DNA of 64,000 nt from Isoetes taiwanensis (taxonomy: Eukaryota > Streptophyta > Lycopodiopsida > Isoetales > Isoetaceae): positions 1,196,009-1,260,008 of the forward strand of contig JAJEKV010000061.1 of assembly GCA_021234155.1 (NCBI GenBank). The letters run 5' to 3'. The notes beneath the pieces are model-generated. The model did not search any database. It was given only the letters and a program-made list of their open reading frames with translations, and was not told where the DNA came from. Position 1 is the stretch's first letter. The number at the start of each line of letters is the position of its first letter. Positions 12,008-23,246 of the stretch are shown here, piece by piece. Both the position numbers and the translations under genes were made by a program.

Positions 12008-12310
12008 TCATGTTTTTAAAATATCAATGAGTATGATTACTATATATACATACCCCAAATTTGCTTTTTCTTTGCTGCATTCTTGGTCAATGTGACTGTC
12101 TGCGTCATTGTGTTCATTGTTTGTCGTTTTAGTCTTCAATTTTTTTCGAGCCTGGTATTCTCGTTGTTGTTCACGACGTTTTAAGACTTTTGCTGCTTGA
12201 TTGGCTATAGTACTATTTGGGGCTAGTGGGGGCAATCTGTTGAAAGTGAAATTTGGTAAATGTCTCTTAAATGAAGAATAAGACATAAACATATGGAGTT
12301 TAATTGACAT
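12008..12310 (-). pseudogene. basic N-terminal exon of segment 2 Rep-helicase
   Basis: The ORF holds PPLAPNSTIANQAAKVLKRR followed by EQQREYQARKKLK, a basic block that parallels RRKYYQEYRARKKLK upstream of the zinc finger. I read these as repeated copies of one exon type in an elongated N-terminus. The start Met of the ORF is probably intronic. Confidence 0.5.
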
Positions 12311-12329
12311 GGGTATGGAATTTGCTTAC

Positions 12330-12416
12330 CTTGGACGACCCTTTTTCTTTACGACTGTTTCATCTTGGATACCTTGTTCTTCGACATTATAGCCTTCGAG
12401 CTTTTTAACACTGTTA
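12330..12416 (-). pseudogene. AT-hook exon 3 of segment 2 Rep-helicase
   Basis: The minus strand reads KKLEGYNVEEQGIQDETVVK then KKGRPR and ends at GTAAGC. This is a second intact GRPR-type AT-hook, more diverged from the other two exons. Confidence 0.5.
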
Positions 12417-15235
12417 ATAAATCATTAAAATTAAGACAAAAGTATTTCATTACCTATTTTTTGTGAAAGATTGCAATGTTTGACCTGTACCTGGTATCTT
12501 TAATTTGCATGTCGAATGATGTTTTCATTTAACCAAGTTTTGTGTGTTGACTTCGTCCATAATCTGAAACATGAGATAATGGCATGCATTATAGAATTAG
12601 ATTCTTGCAAGGAATTCTAGCTTATACAACAATTTACTTGCATTACACTAGGTGATGAACAGTGGCATATGAAAATGAATAAATGGCCATTTAACCCGAT
12701 GGTTGTGGTATTCTATTGGTGTGCCCAAGTCAAGTCACGAGTGAACATTTAATAATGTAGTTTCTAAAAATACTGGACCATAGTGGTTTCTAATAAAGGC
12801 CCATAACGTATTCATCAAAACGTCCCCTAAATCATTATCTTTATTTTTATCATTATTTTTATAAGATAGGAAATATTAATTTATTATTAGCTAACTTAAG
12901 TTTAAACTTAGGTTTATATTTTCTTTTTTTTTCTTCAACTGGAACAGGGCTGGGTTCCGACCTTTTCCTTGATGGTTTCGACTCTGCTTCCCCTGCAATC
13001 GGTTCGGTTCCTTTCAAACCTAGCTATGGCATGGCAAAATCGGCTCCTTCCTCTCTTTGTGATTTTTTCAGGCTTACTTCAAGCAAATGGCGGCAACCTA
13101 GTTGACTATGGCAGAAGTTTTTGGCTAATGCACAAGATCCAATTTTCTCAGAGCAAATCGACAGTTCTCTTTTTTCTCTGGTTTTCTCTTTTGTTCTACA
13201 GGTTAAAGATTCACGCAGATTCGGTTTTCGGCAGGAAAGACCTAGCTTGCTATGGCAGTGCCAAATCCGCAGGATTATAGTCGATTTAATATGCTTGGAG
13301 GATTCTGAGAACTGGGTTTTTTGCAGGCCCGATCTTTCAAGCGTAGACAATTTTTTGACAAAGGACCAATACATTCGGCACTGGGCAAAGGGCTTTCTAA
13401 CTTCAGACTCACTACTCTGTTCTTTGTTTATGATTTCTAGCAGAATAATAGATCGGGTTGGATTTGTCTTGTTCGCTTCCTCTGGCCTTCGTCTGCAGGT
13501 ATAATAAAGTTTGCCAAATCCTCCAGCTAATAACAGATCACAGAACATATCATTTGCAGTTACTCCTTGGATATGAATGGAAATTTCGGATGTGGCAACA
13601 AAATTGACCGGAGACATTCGTGGGCAACACAAATGGGGACTACTTTGGGGCATTTTTCTGCCAGATAACCCATTTTATCGTACCCAGATTCACAATTGGA
13701 TGCGTTTCGTCTTCGTTTCGTTTTGCACATTTTGGCGTGTTGCGTTTCTGGATCCGAAGTTGAACTCTGCAATTCTATTGTTTATATAGACCCAGATTTA
13801 GCTGTGAACTCATGAATTATAGCATGGGATTCTTAAATTCGAGGCTGAACTTTGCTAGTGTGATAGGAATTATTTATGCAGAGGTCAATTTGCTGGCATT
13901 GCCAAGACAGCATGAAGAAGAAATCTGCTAGTCTTGTCAAGCCAGCTTCTACTCTGAGAGATTTTAAGTTCTTTTCAGAAGCCCAACATACCCGGGGTTC
14001 TTTAAACAGACAAAAACAACAGAGCAGCTCCTATATTACCGTGGCCAGATATGTGTACAGAATCCCTAAACAAATAATGATTTTGATTGTAGTATATTAT
14101 CTGCAAAAGAAAAGAAAATCCTGCAGCAAAATGAGGCCCTAGGCTGCCTTCAAGCAAAATTGCTCGAAACCTTTGTGATTGATCCATGGACTAGATGACT
14201 AATCAAATTGCCCAGAAGATAGAAATTCAATTAAATTGAAACACAAAAACAGAGTAAATGAAGGGCGACTTGAAATGTTTAAATCTATCATGATTATGGA
14301 CGAAATCTGGATGACAGATTTAGGAATATGAACTTCCCAGTGGAAACGATCCAGAATCATAACCATTTCTTGCCTGAAAGTATTTGAGACCGAAATCCCC
14401 CGGGTTTTTTTCCGATGACTAAAGTTTAATGGAATCAGATGCCAGAGCTAAGATCAAATTTTATGGTGATGAAATCAAACCCTGAATTGAAGTTTCAAAA
14501 CTGGAAATAACAAAGTAATTACCTGGTATACGCAGGGGTTCACAAAATGCCAAAAGCTTTCAGGCCCAGAGGCTTCGATGGCTTTCTCCGCTTCTTTTGA
14601 ATCTGCGCTTCAAAAAAGGTTCTATGACTAAGCTTGGATATTTTGCAATCCGGCCGTAAATTCCAGGGAAACTCAAGCTGAAATTACCCCTTTATGCAAA
14701 GATTCACAGATGGTGGATGCTCTAAGCTACTGAATCACTGTATTTTCTGCATTTTTTTTAAAGCCTCACCAAAAGTTTAATTCTGCAAACCGCTTTTTTA
14801 AACATAGCCTGTGTAGTACTTTACCTTATTGTGGACCGTTTTCTCTTCACAACTATTGCTCCTAGGGTGTGGATGCAGGGGAGTGCTTCGAGGCGGGTGG
14901 GCTTTGCTGCAGGAGGGCGCCGCACCTAGATTCTAGAGGCATGGAGATGGAAAGGTAAAAGGCGTACGTGGGGGCAGGTTATATTGCAGGTCGGACTTAT
15001 CAAAGTGCTTTTAAAGTTCCTGCACACGTTTGTAATCCACGTAAAGAGGTCATTTCTCACAAACACATCTACTTTCTGTCAGCCTGTAGTATGATGATTG
15101 CAGCTTCTTTTTTAGCCACAATACTCAGGTAAAGGTTAGAAGTTACCTAGCCACAAGTTAAGTATATCACTGCATATATTTATTTGGACTAACAAAGAAG
15201 CCATAATACTGTGGGCTAGTTTTCCTTATTCAGAT
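12417..15235. other. 5' half of segment 2, no recognised gene
   Basis: Open frames near 13,024-13,653 (minus) and 13,121-13,504 (plus) show no known domain. The stretch 13,620-13,750 recurs in inverted orientation at 15,590-15,720 (both contain ttatctggcagaaa and tgccccaaa). A 100-bp block at 14,520-14,620 is repeated at 16,025-16,130. Confidence 0.4.
14521..14625 (-). pseudogene. exon-like fragment, copy A
   Basis: The minus strand reads ADSKEAEKAIEASGPESFWH then FVNPCVYQ and runs into GTAATT, a weak donor. The paralogous copy at 16,030-16,130 encodes ADSNPVERIVETSGSKTFWY then FVNAYLNQ with the same donor. Conservation of reading frame and splice position indicates a duplicated exon of a real gene, family unknown. 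Confidence 0.45.
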
Positions 15236-15239
15236 TCGA

Positions 15240-15452
15240 AATGCCTGCCGGAATTGGGACGGAGAGCTGACTATTGTTCAGATCTAAGTCCTAGAGGCTA
15301 GAAATATTAGCTAGCTCGTCAGGAACAGACCCATTTAATTGATTACCTCGTATACCAAGGAATTGCAGCTGAGATAAGGAACCGAGCGATGCCGGAATTG
15401 ATCCTTTGATTTTCCCAGGAACTGCCGGATTTAAAAATCCAAGAGTATAATC
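15240..15452 (-). pseudogene. leucine-rich-repeat fragment of a plant LRR receptor
   Basis: The minus strand encodes GKIKGSIPASLGSLSQLQFL, then GIRGNQLNGSVPDELANISS, then after an in-frame TAG, DLDLNNSQLS..PIPAGISNLN. These are about two and a half plant-type extracellular LRRs (LxxLxLxxNxLxGxIP). Signal peptide, membrane span and kinase are absent. It is a captured, broken fragment inside segment 2. Confidence 0.75.
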
Positions 15453-16029
15453 GATGAATTCAGACCGAAAATTGGCTTTAAAAAACCACAGGGTTACAGG
15501 TTCAACCTTGGATTTGGCAATCCAAGATGCCAAAATTGCCCAGTCGACGAATAATCGATGAATTTGGATTCAAATCTAGCTCCAACGTGGCGAATTTAAT
15601 GGTAGATGTAAAGACCCAGAAAAATAAAACGCATTCAATTGTGAATCTGAGCACAAGAACGGATTATCTGGCAGAAAGATGCCCCAAACTAGTTCCCAAA
15701 ATCTTCCCGGTACTGGGAAGTTAATGAGCACTTTTTTATTCCGTGGATTAAGATTTTTCGGCCTGTTAATGGCTGTAAAGCACGGGCTCTAGTAATGCAG
15801 CTACTATCAGTTTGCCCAATTCCGGCTCTTCGGCATCTTCCGGCTACTGACTGAACGAATATGTGCTAAAGCCAATAAACTCTAAATTGAAACTTGAGAT
15901 GAAAGCAAGCTGACGAATTACCTCGTTTAGACACACGAATTTGCAAACACAGGATCAAACGCCGCAGCTGAAATCAAATGTTTTGTTCGTGAAATGGAAC
16001 TCTGGATTGAAACATAACAGAATAATTAC

Positions 16030-16130
16030 CTGATTTAAGTAGGCGTTCACAAAATACCAAAAGGTTTTAGAGCCAGAGGTCTCAACGATTCTTTCCACCG
16101 GGTTTGAATCTGCACTTCAAAAAACAGAGC
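16030..16130 (-). pseudogene. exon-like fragment, copy B
   Basis: Duplicate of the exon at 14,521-14,625, also ending at GTAATT. See that entry for the translation. The pair lies 1.5 kb apart in the same orientation. Confidence 0.45.
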
Positions 16131-16149
16131 TTGGATATGTGAGGACGTA

Positions 16150-16730
16150 ATATTTACCGGCATACTCTTCAAGCATATCTACAGCGATTATCAAATAGTT
16201 TCACGGAATCAAGATTTAAGGCCCAAATATTGTTGTGCGGTCTAGAGAATAGACTCGAGAAATCTCGAGGCCTCATTCACTCCATCTAATTTGATAGGTT
16301 AACTGTGCAAGAAACATTTATCTTGCCATGGGCATATATCCGGTGTTCAAATTGCATCCAAATTGAATAACTGTTCACATCCTAGAGCTAGCATATCTGC
16401 ATTTTTTAAGTGCACAGCTTGGAAATTGGGATTCTACAAAAGCTATCGCTAATTTAAGCCTGTTCCCAAATTAAAGCGCGCTCTATAAAGTGCTGCTTGC
16501 TTCAAATCAAGCTCAACGCAGGCGTACCTGGATTTTGCCCAGCCCTCTTCACAATTTTAGCTCTTAGGTTACAGGTGCAGAGGGGGAGTTGCCAGCCGGG
16601 TGTGGGGGCACAAAACTTTATTGGTAGAAGGGCGCCGGACCTGATGTGTACGCTAATAGAACGTAAGAGGGTTGCGTGGGAGAACGATAGATATATCTAA
16701 TTCAGTCTCTAATAATTATATATATAGAAG
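16150..16730. other. non-coding right end of segment 2
   Basis: Nothing recognisable, and only short open frames. It ends in ataattatatatatag before TA tract 3. Confidence 0.3.

Positions 16731-16731
<1 letters not shown>

Positions 16732-16758
<27 letters not shown>
16732..16758. repeat. (TA)n tract 3
   Basis: Short pure TA tract between segments 2 and 3. Confidence 0.95.
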
Positions 16759-16761
<3 letters not shown>

Positions 16762-16770
16762 GTGCTTGTA
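16757..16770 (-). other. terminal palindrome of segment 3
   Basis: TACAAGTGCTTGTA is a perfect 6-bp-stem palindrome. Compared with the TTTTT-centred palindrome of segment 1, the stem has changed by compensatory substitution, which supports a real hairpin. Confidence 0.7.
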
Positions 16771-16794
16771 ATATGAGGGACTGCATAAAGCCCG

Positions 16795-17485
16795 AAGATC
16801 CTATGAAGATTCTCTTAGATTCTCTAAAATTCCATCAAGATTCCCTTAGATTCTCTAAACTTTTAGGAAGATTTCCCTAGATTCCCAAAGATTCTCTTGA
16901 GAAATACCCCAAGATTCCTCTAGATTCTCCAAGATTCTATCAAGATTCTCCGAGATTCCATTAAGATTCCCATAGATTCATTTAGATTCCTTTAGATTCT
17001 CCTAGATTCCCAAAGATTCATTTGAGACTCCCTAAGATTCTCTAAAGATTCCCCTAGATTCCAAAAGAATACCCCAAGATTACACTTGATTCTCTAAGAT
17101 TCTATCAAGATTTTCATAGATTCTTCTACATTCTCTAAGATTCCATTAAGATTTTTCTAGGTTCTTAAAGATTTTATCAAGATTCCCAAAGAAGCACATG
17201 AGATTCCTATAGATTCTCTTAAGATTCCTCTAGTTCGCATATAGTGTATGAAGATTCCCCTAGATTCCCCAAGATTCCATCAAGTTTCCTCTAGGTTCTT
17301 AGAGATTTTATCAAGATTCCCTTAGATTCCCTTACATTCTCAAAGATGCTCTCTTGAGATTCCCATAGATTCTCTAAGATTCTCATGATATTCCTCTGGA
17401 TTTCCTAAGATCCTATAAAGATTCTCCTAGATTCCCTCAACTTACCATAGATTCCTTGAAACTCGAACATTCCAAAAAGATTCTT
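16795..17485. repeat. AGATTCCYYTAGATTCTC minisatellite
   Basis: Dozens of imperfect copies of a 9-18 bp unit (agattccc / tagattctc / aagattccatc). Related arrays occur at 1-300 and 28,240-28,870. Confidence 0.9.
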
Positions 17486-18046
17486 AATGTTCGATCATGT
17501 CGGCTCCAACTGCGACAAAATAGTGTCAAAGCACCACTCATTGAAAAGCTCTCGACGAGAGGAATCCAATGGCGTAGGCCCCAACTTCATCCGACCCTTC
17601 TACCGCAAGCTACGTGCTTTTGAAGGCGATTAAACAAAAGGAAGCTTCCTAGAATGTCCACTAATAAATGTTTTGACACCTCATTACTTTTTTTAATTAA
17701 TAAGGGTGCCACCTCATCTCCTTTTAAAAAAAACTTATTTAATATTAAAAAGTTAATGGCTAGGATTTATGCTCACCTTTTGATCTAACGGTTAAGATCT
17801 GCTACACCAAATTCACTTTTTGGCACCTTCCTTGCACCTTCCCATAAAAATCAAGGGCTAGGATTTTGCCTTCCCCTTTGATCCAACGGTTCACAGATGG
17901 GGTGTATGCCCCCATGCATGACTCATGCATGCCCCCATCAAAATCCAAGGGCTTAAGCTACGCCACCTCATCAACTTTTTTATTCAAGGGCCAAGATCAA
18001 AGATTTATATATGATGTGCTATTTTGTAACCACCCCCATGAGTTTC

Positions 18047-18078
18047 TATATATATATTATGATATATATATATATATA
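18047..18078. repeat. (TA)n tract 4
   Basis: Short TA tract with one TATTATGATA interruption, between segments 3 and 4. Confidence 0.9.
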
Positions 18079-18090
18079 CAAGTTTTTGTA
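18077..18090 (-). other. terminal palindrome of segment 4
   Basis: TACAAGTTTTTGTA, identical to segment 1, at the 3' end in the helicase orientation. Confidence 0.75.
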
Positions 18091-20240
18091 CTATCAATGG
18101 GTCTCTCGGCTATGGTTTATGAAGATATGGGACTAAAATCTAAGCTTAAAAATGATCAATATTTAAAGTTGAGTGTCAAAAATTAAATTAGAAGTCATCA
18201 TAATGGAAGTTAGATCAGTCAACATTGCCACATAGTTTCAATAACTTTGTCGTTTTTCTCCTAACATATAGTCATAAAGTTTCATATAAGTTCGTAGACT
18301 TTATGATGGTCTATCAAGTCGACTGGTCATTTATGATCGAAATTTATGTATGAGAAATTTACAATAAGATCTTAGCAAGGAAGCTGAGTTCAAGCTTAAA
18401 CAGGTCAATATTTAAAATTGAGTGTCAAGAATTAAGTTAGGATAAGCCAATATCATAGTGGAAGTCGAATCAATCAACATTGCCATAAAGTTTCATATAA
18501 GTTTCATAGTCTTTCACTTAACATATAGTTGTCTATTGGTTAACAATCTACAATAAATAATCATAGGTAAATCTCAAAATTGTAATTATTCAAGTCGAAT
18601 TAAATGTTCGATAGCAAATATAGTAATCCACTAAACATTGCCACTTAAATGTTTGATTATCTCAAGCACACAACCATCCTTTAAAGGCAAAAAAAAATGT
18701 ATTTGAGTATCCTTGCATATAGTAAAATGTATGATCTTTTGTATAATATCATATGTCTAGTTCACCTTCTTTGCTTGTGAAAACACAATTGACACATTCT
18801 CCCTTTTTCCCACGCTTCCTCTTCAATATTAATGCCATCAAAATTGTGTATGGTCAAGATACATTGGGCGGCCATGTCTGTGAGTGCCCACTTGTTTAAG
18901 GTGTACATGTCTGTGAAAGGTGCCCACATGTCCTGTGTAGACAATTGGTATGCAAATATAATGTAGTCTTTTCTCCTATTTGCATGCCATTTGGGTTATG
19001 TGCGCATCCTGTGTAGACAATTGGTATGCAAATATAATGTAGTCTTTTCTCCTATTTGCATGCCATTTGAGTTATGTGCGCTAATGCTTGTCAATATCCT
19101 TCTGGGTTTCAAGGTGATGGCATTACAGATTATGATGGTAAGGAAAGGAGAATCATACGTAATAGATCTCAGTGATCAGACTCCATTTTTTCACTTTTTA
19201 GTTGGGATAGACTGTACGAACTAGCATGCAAAATATCCCTGGGGTGGGGCTGGGAAAGTACATTAATTTCAAAAGTCCTATTGTTCCGAGCATCAGTTGA
19301 AAGAATTTTTAGGACCTCTATAGGAACCATGAAGTATCCTCCGTTTTTCAGCACCAAATTGGTGGCAATCTAGTCGAAATCAATGAACAGACCTGACACA
19401 GTAGTATATTTAGATATCTCTGAGAAATGAGATATAAATATACAATTGCACAAACCAAAAGAATTCATTGAGATCATCTTAAGTGCCGCCTCCTATTTTA
19501 TGAAGTCCTCAAATATCGAACAAAAGATAAATGACATAAGGCATCCAATTACACCAGGGAATACCTGTTAAATAACTTGATAAATTGGCATAACCATGTT
19601 CTATAAGAGATTCTCTAATTCTCCACCATAATCCCAAGCCATCCGGCGTCGAGAAAAATCAGGAAGCTATGTATTACATGCCTCTAGGAGCCTCACCTCA
19701 TAAATTATGCATCCAACAATATGCTACTTCTGGCCAGATAGGTGAATTGGCTCACGTTATTAGCTTGAGGACAGAATAAGACAGTATCACAAAAGTTTGG
19801 ATAACTATAATTTCTAAAGCACCAGAGTTGTCTCAACATGAATTTCTTGAAGAAGATCCGACTGTGAACATTATTGTGCTGCCATATATTGGTTTCCCAT
19901 TTGGAAGAACTGCGGCACGACCCTTGCTAGCAATGCCTTTAAAAAATGGCATGACATTGTATTTTCATAAAGCGCCAATCATACTTTGTCTTAACATAAG
20001 GCGGGTCTAGAAGATGACATTCTTGCACACCTTAAATGAAGCAGAGTAACCCAGGGCTCCCATTAGCTCTACGGATGGAGACCTTATAGTTACCAAAAAG
20101 CAAGACTTGATGCTTTTCGATAGAAAGCAAGCAGGCAATTAGGATTCTCGAGGCAAAAATTGAGGCGTTTATCTCCGTTTCATTGTAATGGTCAATTCAG
20201 CCTGGCGATTCGCAAAGTAGTCAATCCCACTTTGATATTT
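18091..20240. other. 3' flank of segment 4, no recognised gene
   Basis: Non-coding apart from short frames. A minus-strand frame at 19,169-19,380 reads NLVLKNGGYFMVPIEVLKIL, which could be an exon, but I do not recognise it. Confidence 0.35.
18931..19082. repeat. 76-bp tandem duplication
   Basis: Two copies of a 76-bp unit (18,931-19,006 and 19,007-19,082), beginning tcctgtgtagacaattggta and ending gttatgtgcg. They differ at very few positions, so the duplication is young. Confidence 0.95.
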
Positions 20241-20246
20241 TTAATA

Positions 20247-20700
20247 GAACATGGAACAACAACAGAGTATAGGGGACTTACTAACAATCTCTATATGTTG
20301 CAAGAGTTGCTTAAAATTTGTGGATGATAACCACGAATTAGAACAATCATTGTCACTTCAAAATAAAAACTTGAAAATCAAGATAAAAGCTTTACCACAT
20401 ATAATCTGCTAGTACTTAGCGATGGAAAGAGATAATCAAAGATGGGTGCAGATTTCCCTATGCATCATAGTCCGCGAGTTTTGCCATCATCGCCAATACA
20501 AAGACACAAAGAAATGCAAAAAATGAAGACTGAAAGCTTCACAAATACCGCACAAACATGATCTACCCCATTTCCCCGGTGTGTACCTTTCCTTAGGACT
20601 GCTATTAAAGTAAAAGGGTTGCGAGAAGAACTCCGGAATCATGCATTGCGATATCAAGGTAGCCCAACAAATCCTCATTTTCAACCGCACAAGCTTCATA
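20247..20700 (-). pseudogene. deleted copy of the PMT / CrRLK1L capture
   Basis: The plus strand matches 4,298-5,720 of segment 1 in three blocks (for example caacaacagagtatagg, gataaaagctttaccacata and gcattg..atatcaaggtagcc). Two internal deletions remove the PMT N-terminal exon (segment 1 about 4,586-5,025) and nearly all of the malectin coding sequence (about 5,072-5,618). No domain survives. It shows that the capture predates the split of the two elements, or was exchanged between them. Confidence 0.7.
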
Positions 20701-20704
20701 ACGT

Positions 20705-22280
20705 TTTATTGAAAACTTCACACCTCGATTTGCTATTTCATGGAATTTGATAGTCATGGGATCCGCAATTTACATATCACTCTTCATCAAATATGGGTAA
20801 CAAAATGAAAAGGCGGGGAAGGTTAGATCCATTCGGATGTAGGTGAAGCTTTTTGAAGTTCAAATTTTGAGTTTGTTTGGCAAGCGGAGATGGGAAAAGC
20901 AGAACTCAGGAGACACATATACAACCACTCTTCTTCACAATATCTGGTACATTTTATGAAATGGGCATGTAAGCGCCTTATGTCCAGCAGAACATACGAA
21001 AAGACCTTACTATTCCATGAGATCAAAATATGAAAGTGGTGTATAAAGTTGAGATTAACAAAGACACGCAAAGAAAAAAAATAGCATAATTAAATGCAGC
21101 AAATGTTCTTGGAGAAAACTTAAATTGCGAGCTTAATAAAATCAGCGGGATGATCAAGGTCATGTCCAACATTGAACACTTTGTTTGAGACCCGGACAAA
21201 AGAATAGCACGAAGCATAACACTTGACTATTGTATATAAATGGCAAGAGAGGTGCCTTCCATCGTAAATCTCGATTAAATTCTAGATTTAGGTGACATAT
21301 AGTAAATAGTGAAGCAAATCCATGTTGGCTACTTGGAATTATGCTTGATCGTAAGTATCAAAGGGATCTTACCAATTGAGACTCAAAACTCACGTAACTT
21401 TGCTCATCAGTCAAAAAGTCTCATTAAACATCTGGATAAAACAATAAACACACGAAAAGCTTAGATATGATACGTCATCACTAAAAGCATGAGAATAAGA
21501 CGAGAATCGTAACTCTTATGTGCATCCAACTCTTATGTCCGTGACCCGGTGGCGAAACCCACAAAATCCCTATGGTGATGGAAAGGATCGGAATGAAAGC
21601 AAGAAATTAACAAACCCAAATGAGCACGCTCGCCACATGAGAATGAGACCAAGAATCGTAAGCTAACTTCGAGGAAGAAAGTAATACATTATCACGTGAG
21701 AAAATTCTCCCTTGCCTCTAGATGATAATATCCACTTGCTTGACCAATTGTTATTGCCAATCGAGCGGGGCCGACCAATTCGCCATGCATCTTTGTCAAC
21801 CAATCTGGTCAACCAATTATGGAACATTATAGCTTGGATTTCTCCTCCTGTAGACATCGTAAAAAGATGCTCACAACTCTATTCAAGAACATAATCGAGG
21901 CCAGAATACTTACATCGTCATCCGCTAAATCAACGAAAAGCTTGCCTCGACCGGCGACTTTCAAAGTTCCTTACAATACTTTTTGATGTTACGAACTTTG
22001 ATCATCCGGTTAGCGATGTAAGGAGTAAGCTTGGTAACAAGCGATACTTTTACGCTAATTTTGACACTAACAAATTTAATCTCTCAACAACACAATTATC
22101 CAACATATATCCAACAAAATCCATTAATACACACATGAAATGAGCACGCGGATATATGGATAAAGCAGAATCCTCATTATTATTATTCTAGAAGCTCCAC
22201 GAAAACCACATTTTTAGTTGTAACGGTTGATGATGTACTATTGTGCAAGATATTAGCACATCTTCTCTCTGACGGATTCT
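20705..22280. other. non-coding stretch of segment 4
   Basis: Open frames of 60-80 codons without recognisable domains. It lies immediately 3' of the helicase remnant. Confidence 0.35.
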
Positions 22281-22282
22281 TG

Positions 22283-23246
22283 TTAAGGCCGTGTAGAGTG
22301 ACCATGTGCAAACACATTTAGTACGCAGATCCGAACAATTTTATCCGGTGTCAACCCAAAGGCGACTATGGAACGTTGTCGAATATGCAAGTCATAGCGG
22401 TAGTTGCCGCCGATGAATAGTGAAGGATGAATTTTTGGGTTGATGATAGAAATCTGCGAGAGATATAGGATGTATATCTTGATCAACATTACCATCTGCT
22501 CCAAATTTCAACCAACCGAGCAGGTTACATATCTTTCATGTATGGAATGAATGACAACTCTTGCATTTCTCACAAGTCCTTTTTAAGGCGTCTAATAACC
22601 TCATAATGTTACATATAGCTCCCTCCTTTAACTCAAGTACATATCGTGGTAGCGTTGGATGCTCATATTCATGTAAGAAGTCATTTTCAGCCAATGCGGT
22701 GGTATGCACAACATGGTCATTTTCTTTGATAGAATCATAAGCGAAGAATGTCCTCTTCGCTCCCACTAGGCGATCGAGTATCGATCTGTTGAACTCATCA
22801 ACATATACATTCAATGGAGCGGAGGCGCTCGTTTTCACACATCAGCGGCAGCGTAATATCTTTGGCGAGGGAAATAAAAAGTCCTTGGCCTCATCTATTG
22901 AATTTGTGGTCGGAATAACGTAAGTGTAATAATTATCAACTTGTTCCAATTTTCACCTATTGACGTTACACACTCTATCGGGGCCCGGAATCACCGGCAT
23001 TTCTAATTGGCTTATCAACTTGTGAACTACAAATGATCTCCATGTTGATGGCGACTTTATAGATGCACTTATTGTGCTTTGCCTCCCAGATCCTTGTACA
23101 ATAGGCGCTATTTGCCTGAAATCCCCAGCCGCAATAAAGCATTTGCCCCCAAAAGGATAGTCATTATTGCAAATCTCTCGTAATAGAATGTCTACAGATT
23201 CTATAACAGCCTTATTTGCCATTGCAAATTCATCCCAAATAATCAC
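22283..23246 (-). pseudogene. Helitron PIF1-like helicase, C-terminal half (segment 4)
   Basis: Walker B is IIWDEFAMANK, beginning at 23,246. It is followed by PFGGKCFIAAGDFRQIAPIV, then (22,838-22,536) DEFNRSILDRLVGAKRTFF and LPRYVLELKEGAICNIMRLL, and finally (22,504-22,283) QRSIVAFGLTPDKIVRICVL. All are PIF1-family blocks in the right order, but in three different frames and with sequence missing between 22,850 and 22,950 and at the end. The enzyme is inactive. It is more decayed here than in segment 2. Confidence 0.85.

Larger units (their letters stand above)
6911..16731 (-). mobile_element. Segment 2: Helitron-like element with decayed Rep-helicase
   Basis: The segment lies between TA tracts 2 and 3 and carries a Rep-PIF1 helicase gene on the minus strand in its left half. 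Its right half (12.4-16.7 kb) holds an LRR fragment, a duplicated exon and other non-coding DNA. Its ends differ from the other segments. The left end has no TACAAG palindrome but a GC-rich stretch (6,911-7,045) with several short stems, and the right end is ataattatatatatag. The segment may therefore belong to another subfamily, or may have lost its true 3' end. Confidence 0.6.
16757..18056 (-). mobile_element. Segment 3: small non-autonomous element with AGATTC minisatellite
   Basis: The left end is the perfect palindrome TACAAGTGCTTGTA followed by ATATGAGGG. The right end is tatatattatgatatata, shared with segment 5 and differing from segments 1, 4 and 6. The interior is minisatellite (16,795-17,480) followed by the caagggctaggat / ccatgcatg / gccacctcatc words also present near the right end of segment 6. 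No coding capacity. Confidence 0.6.
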
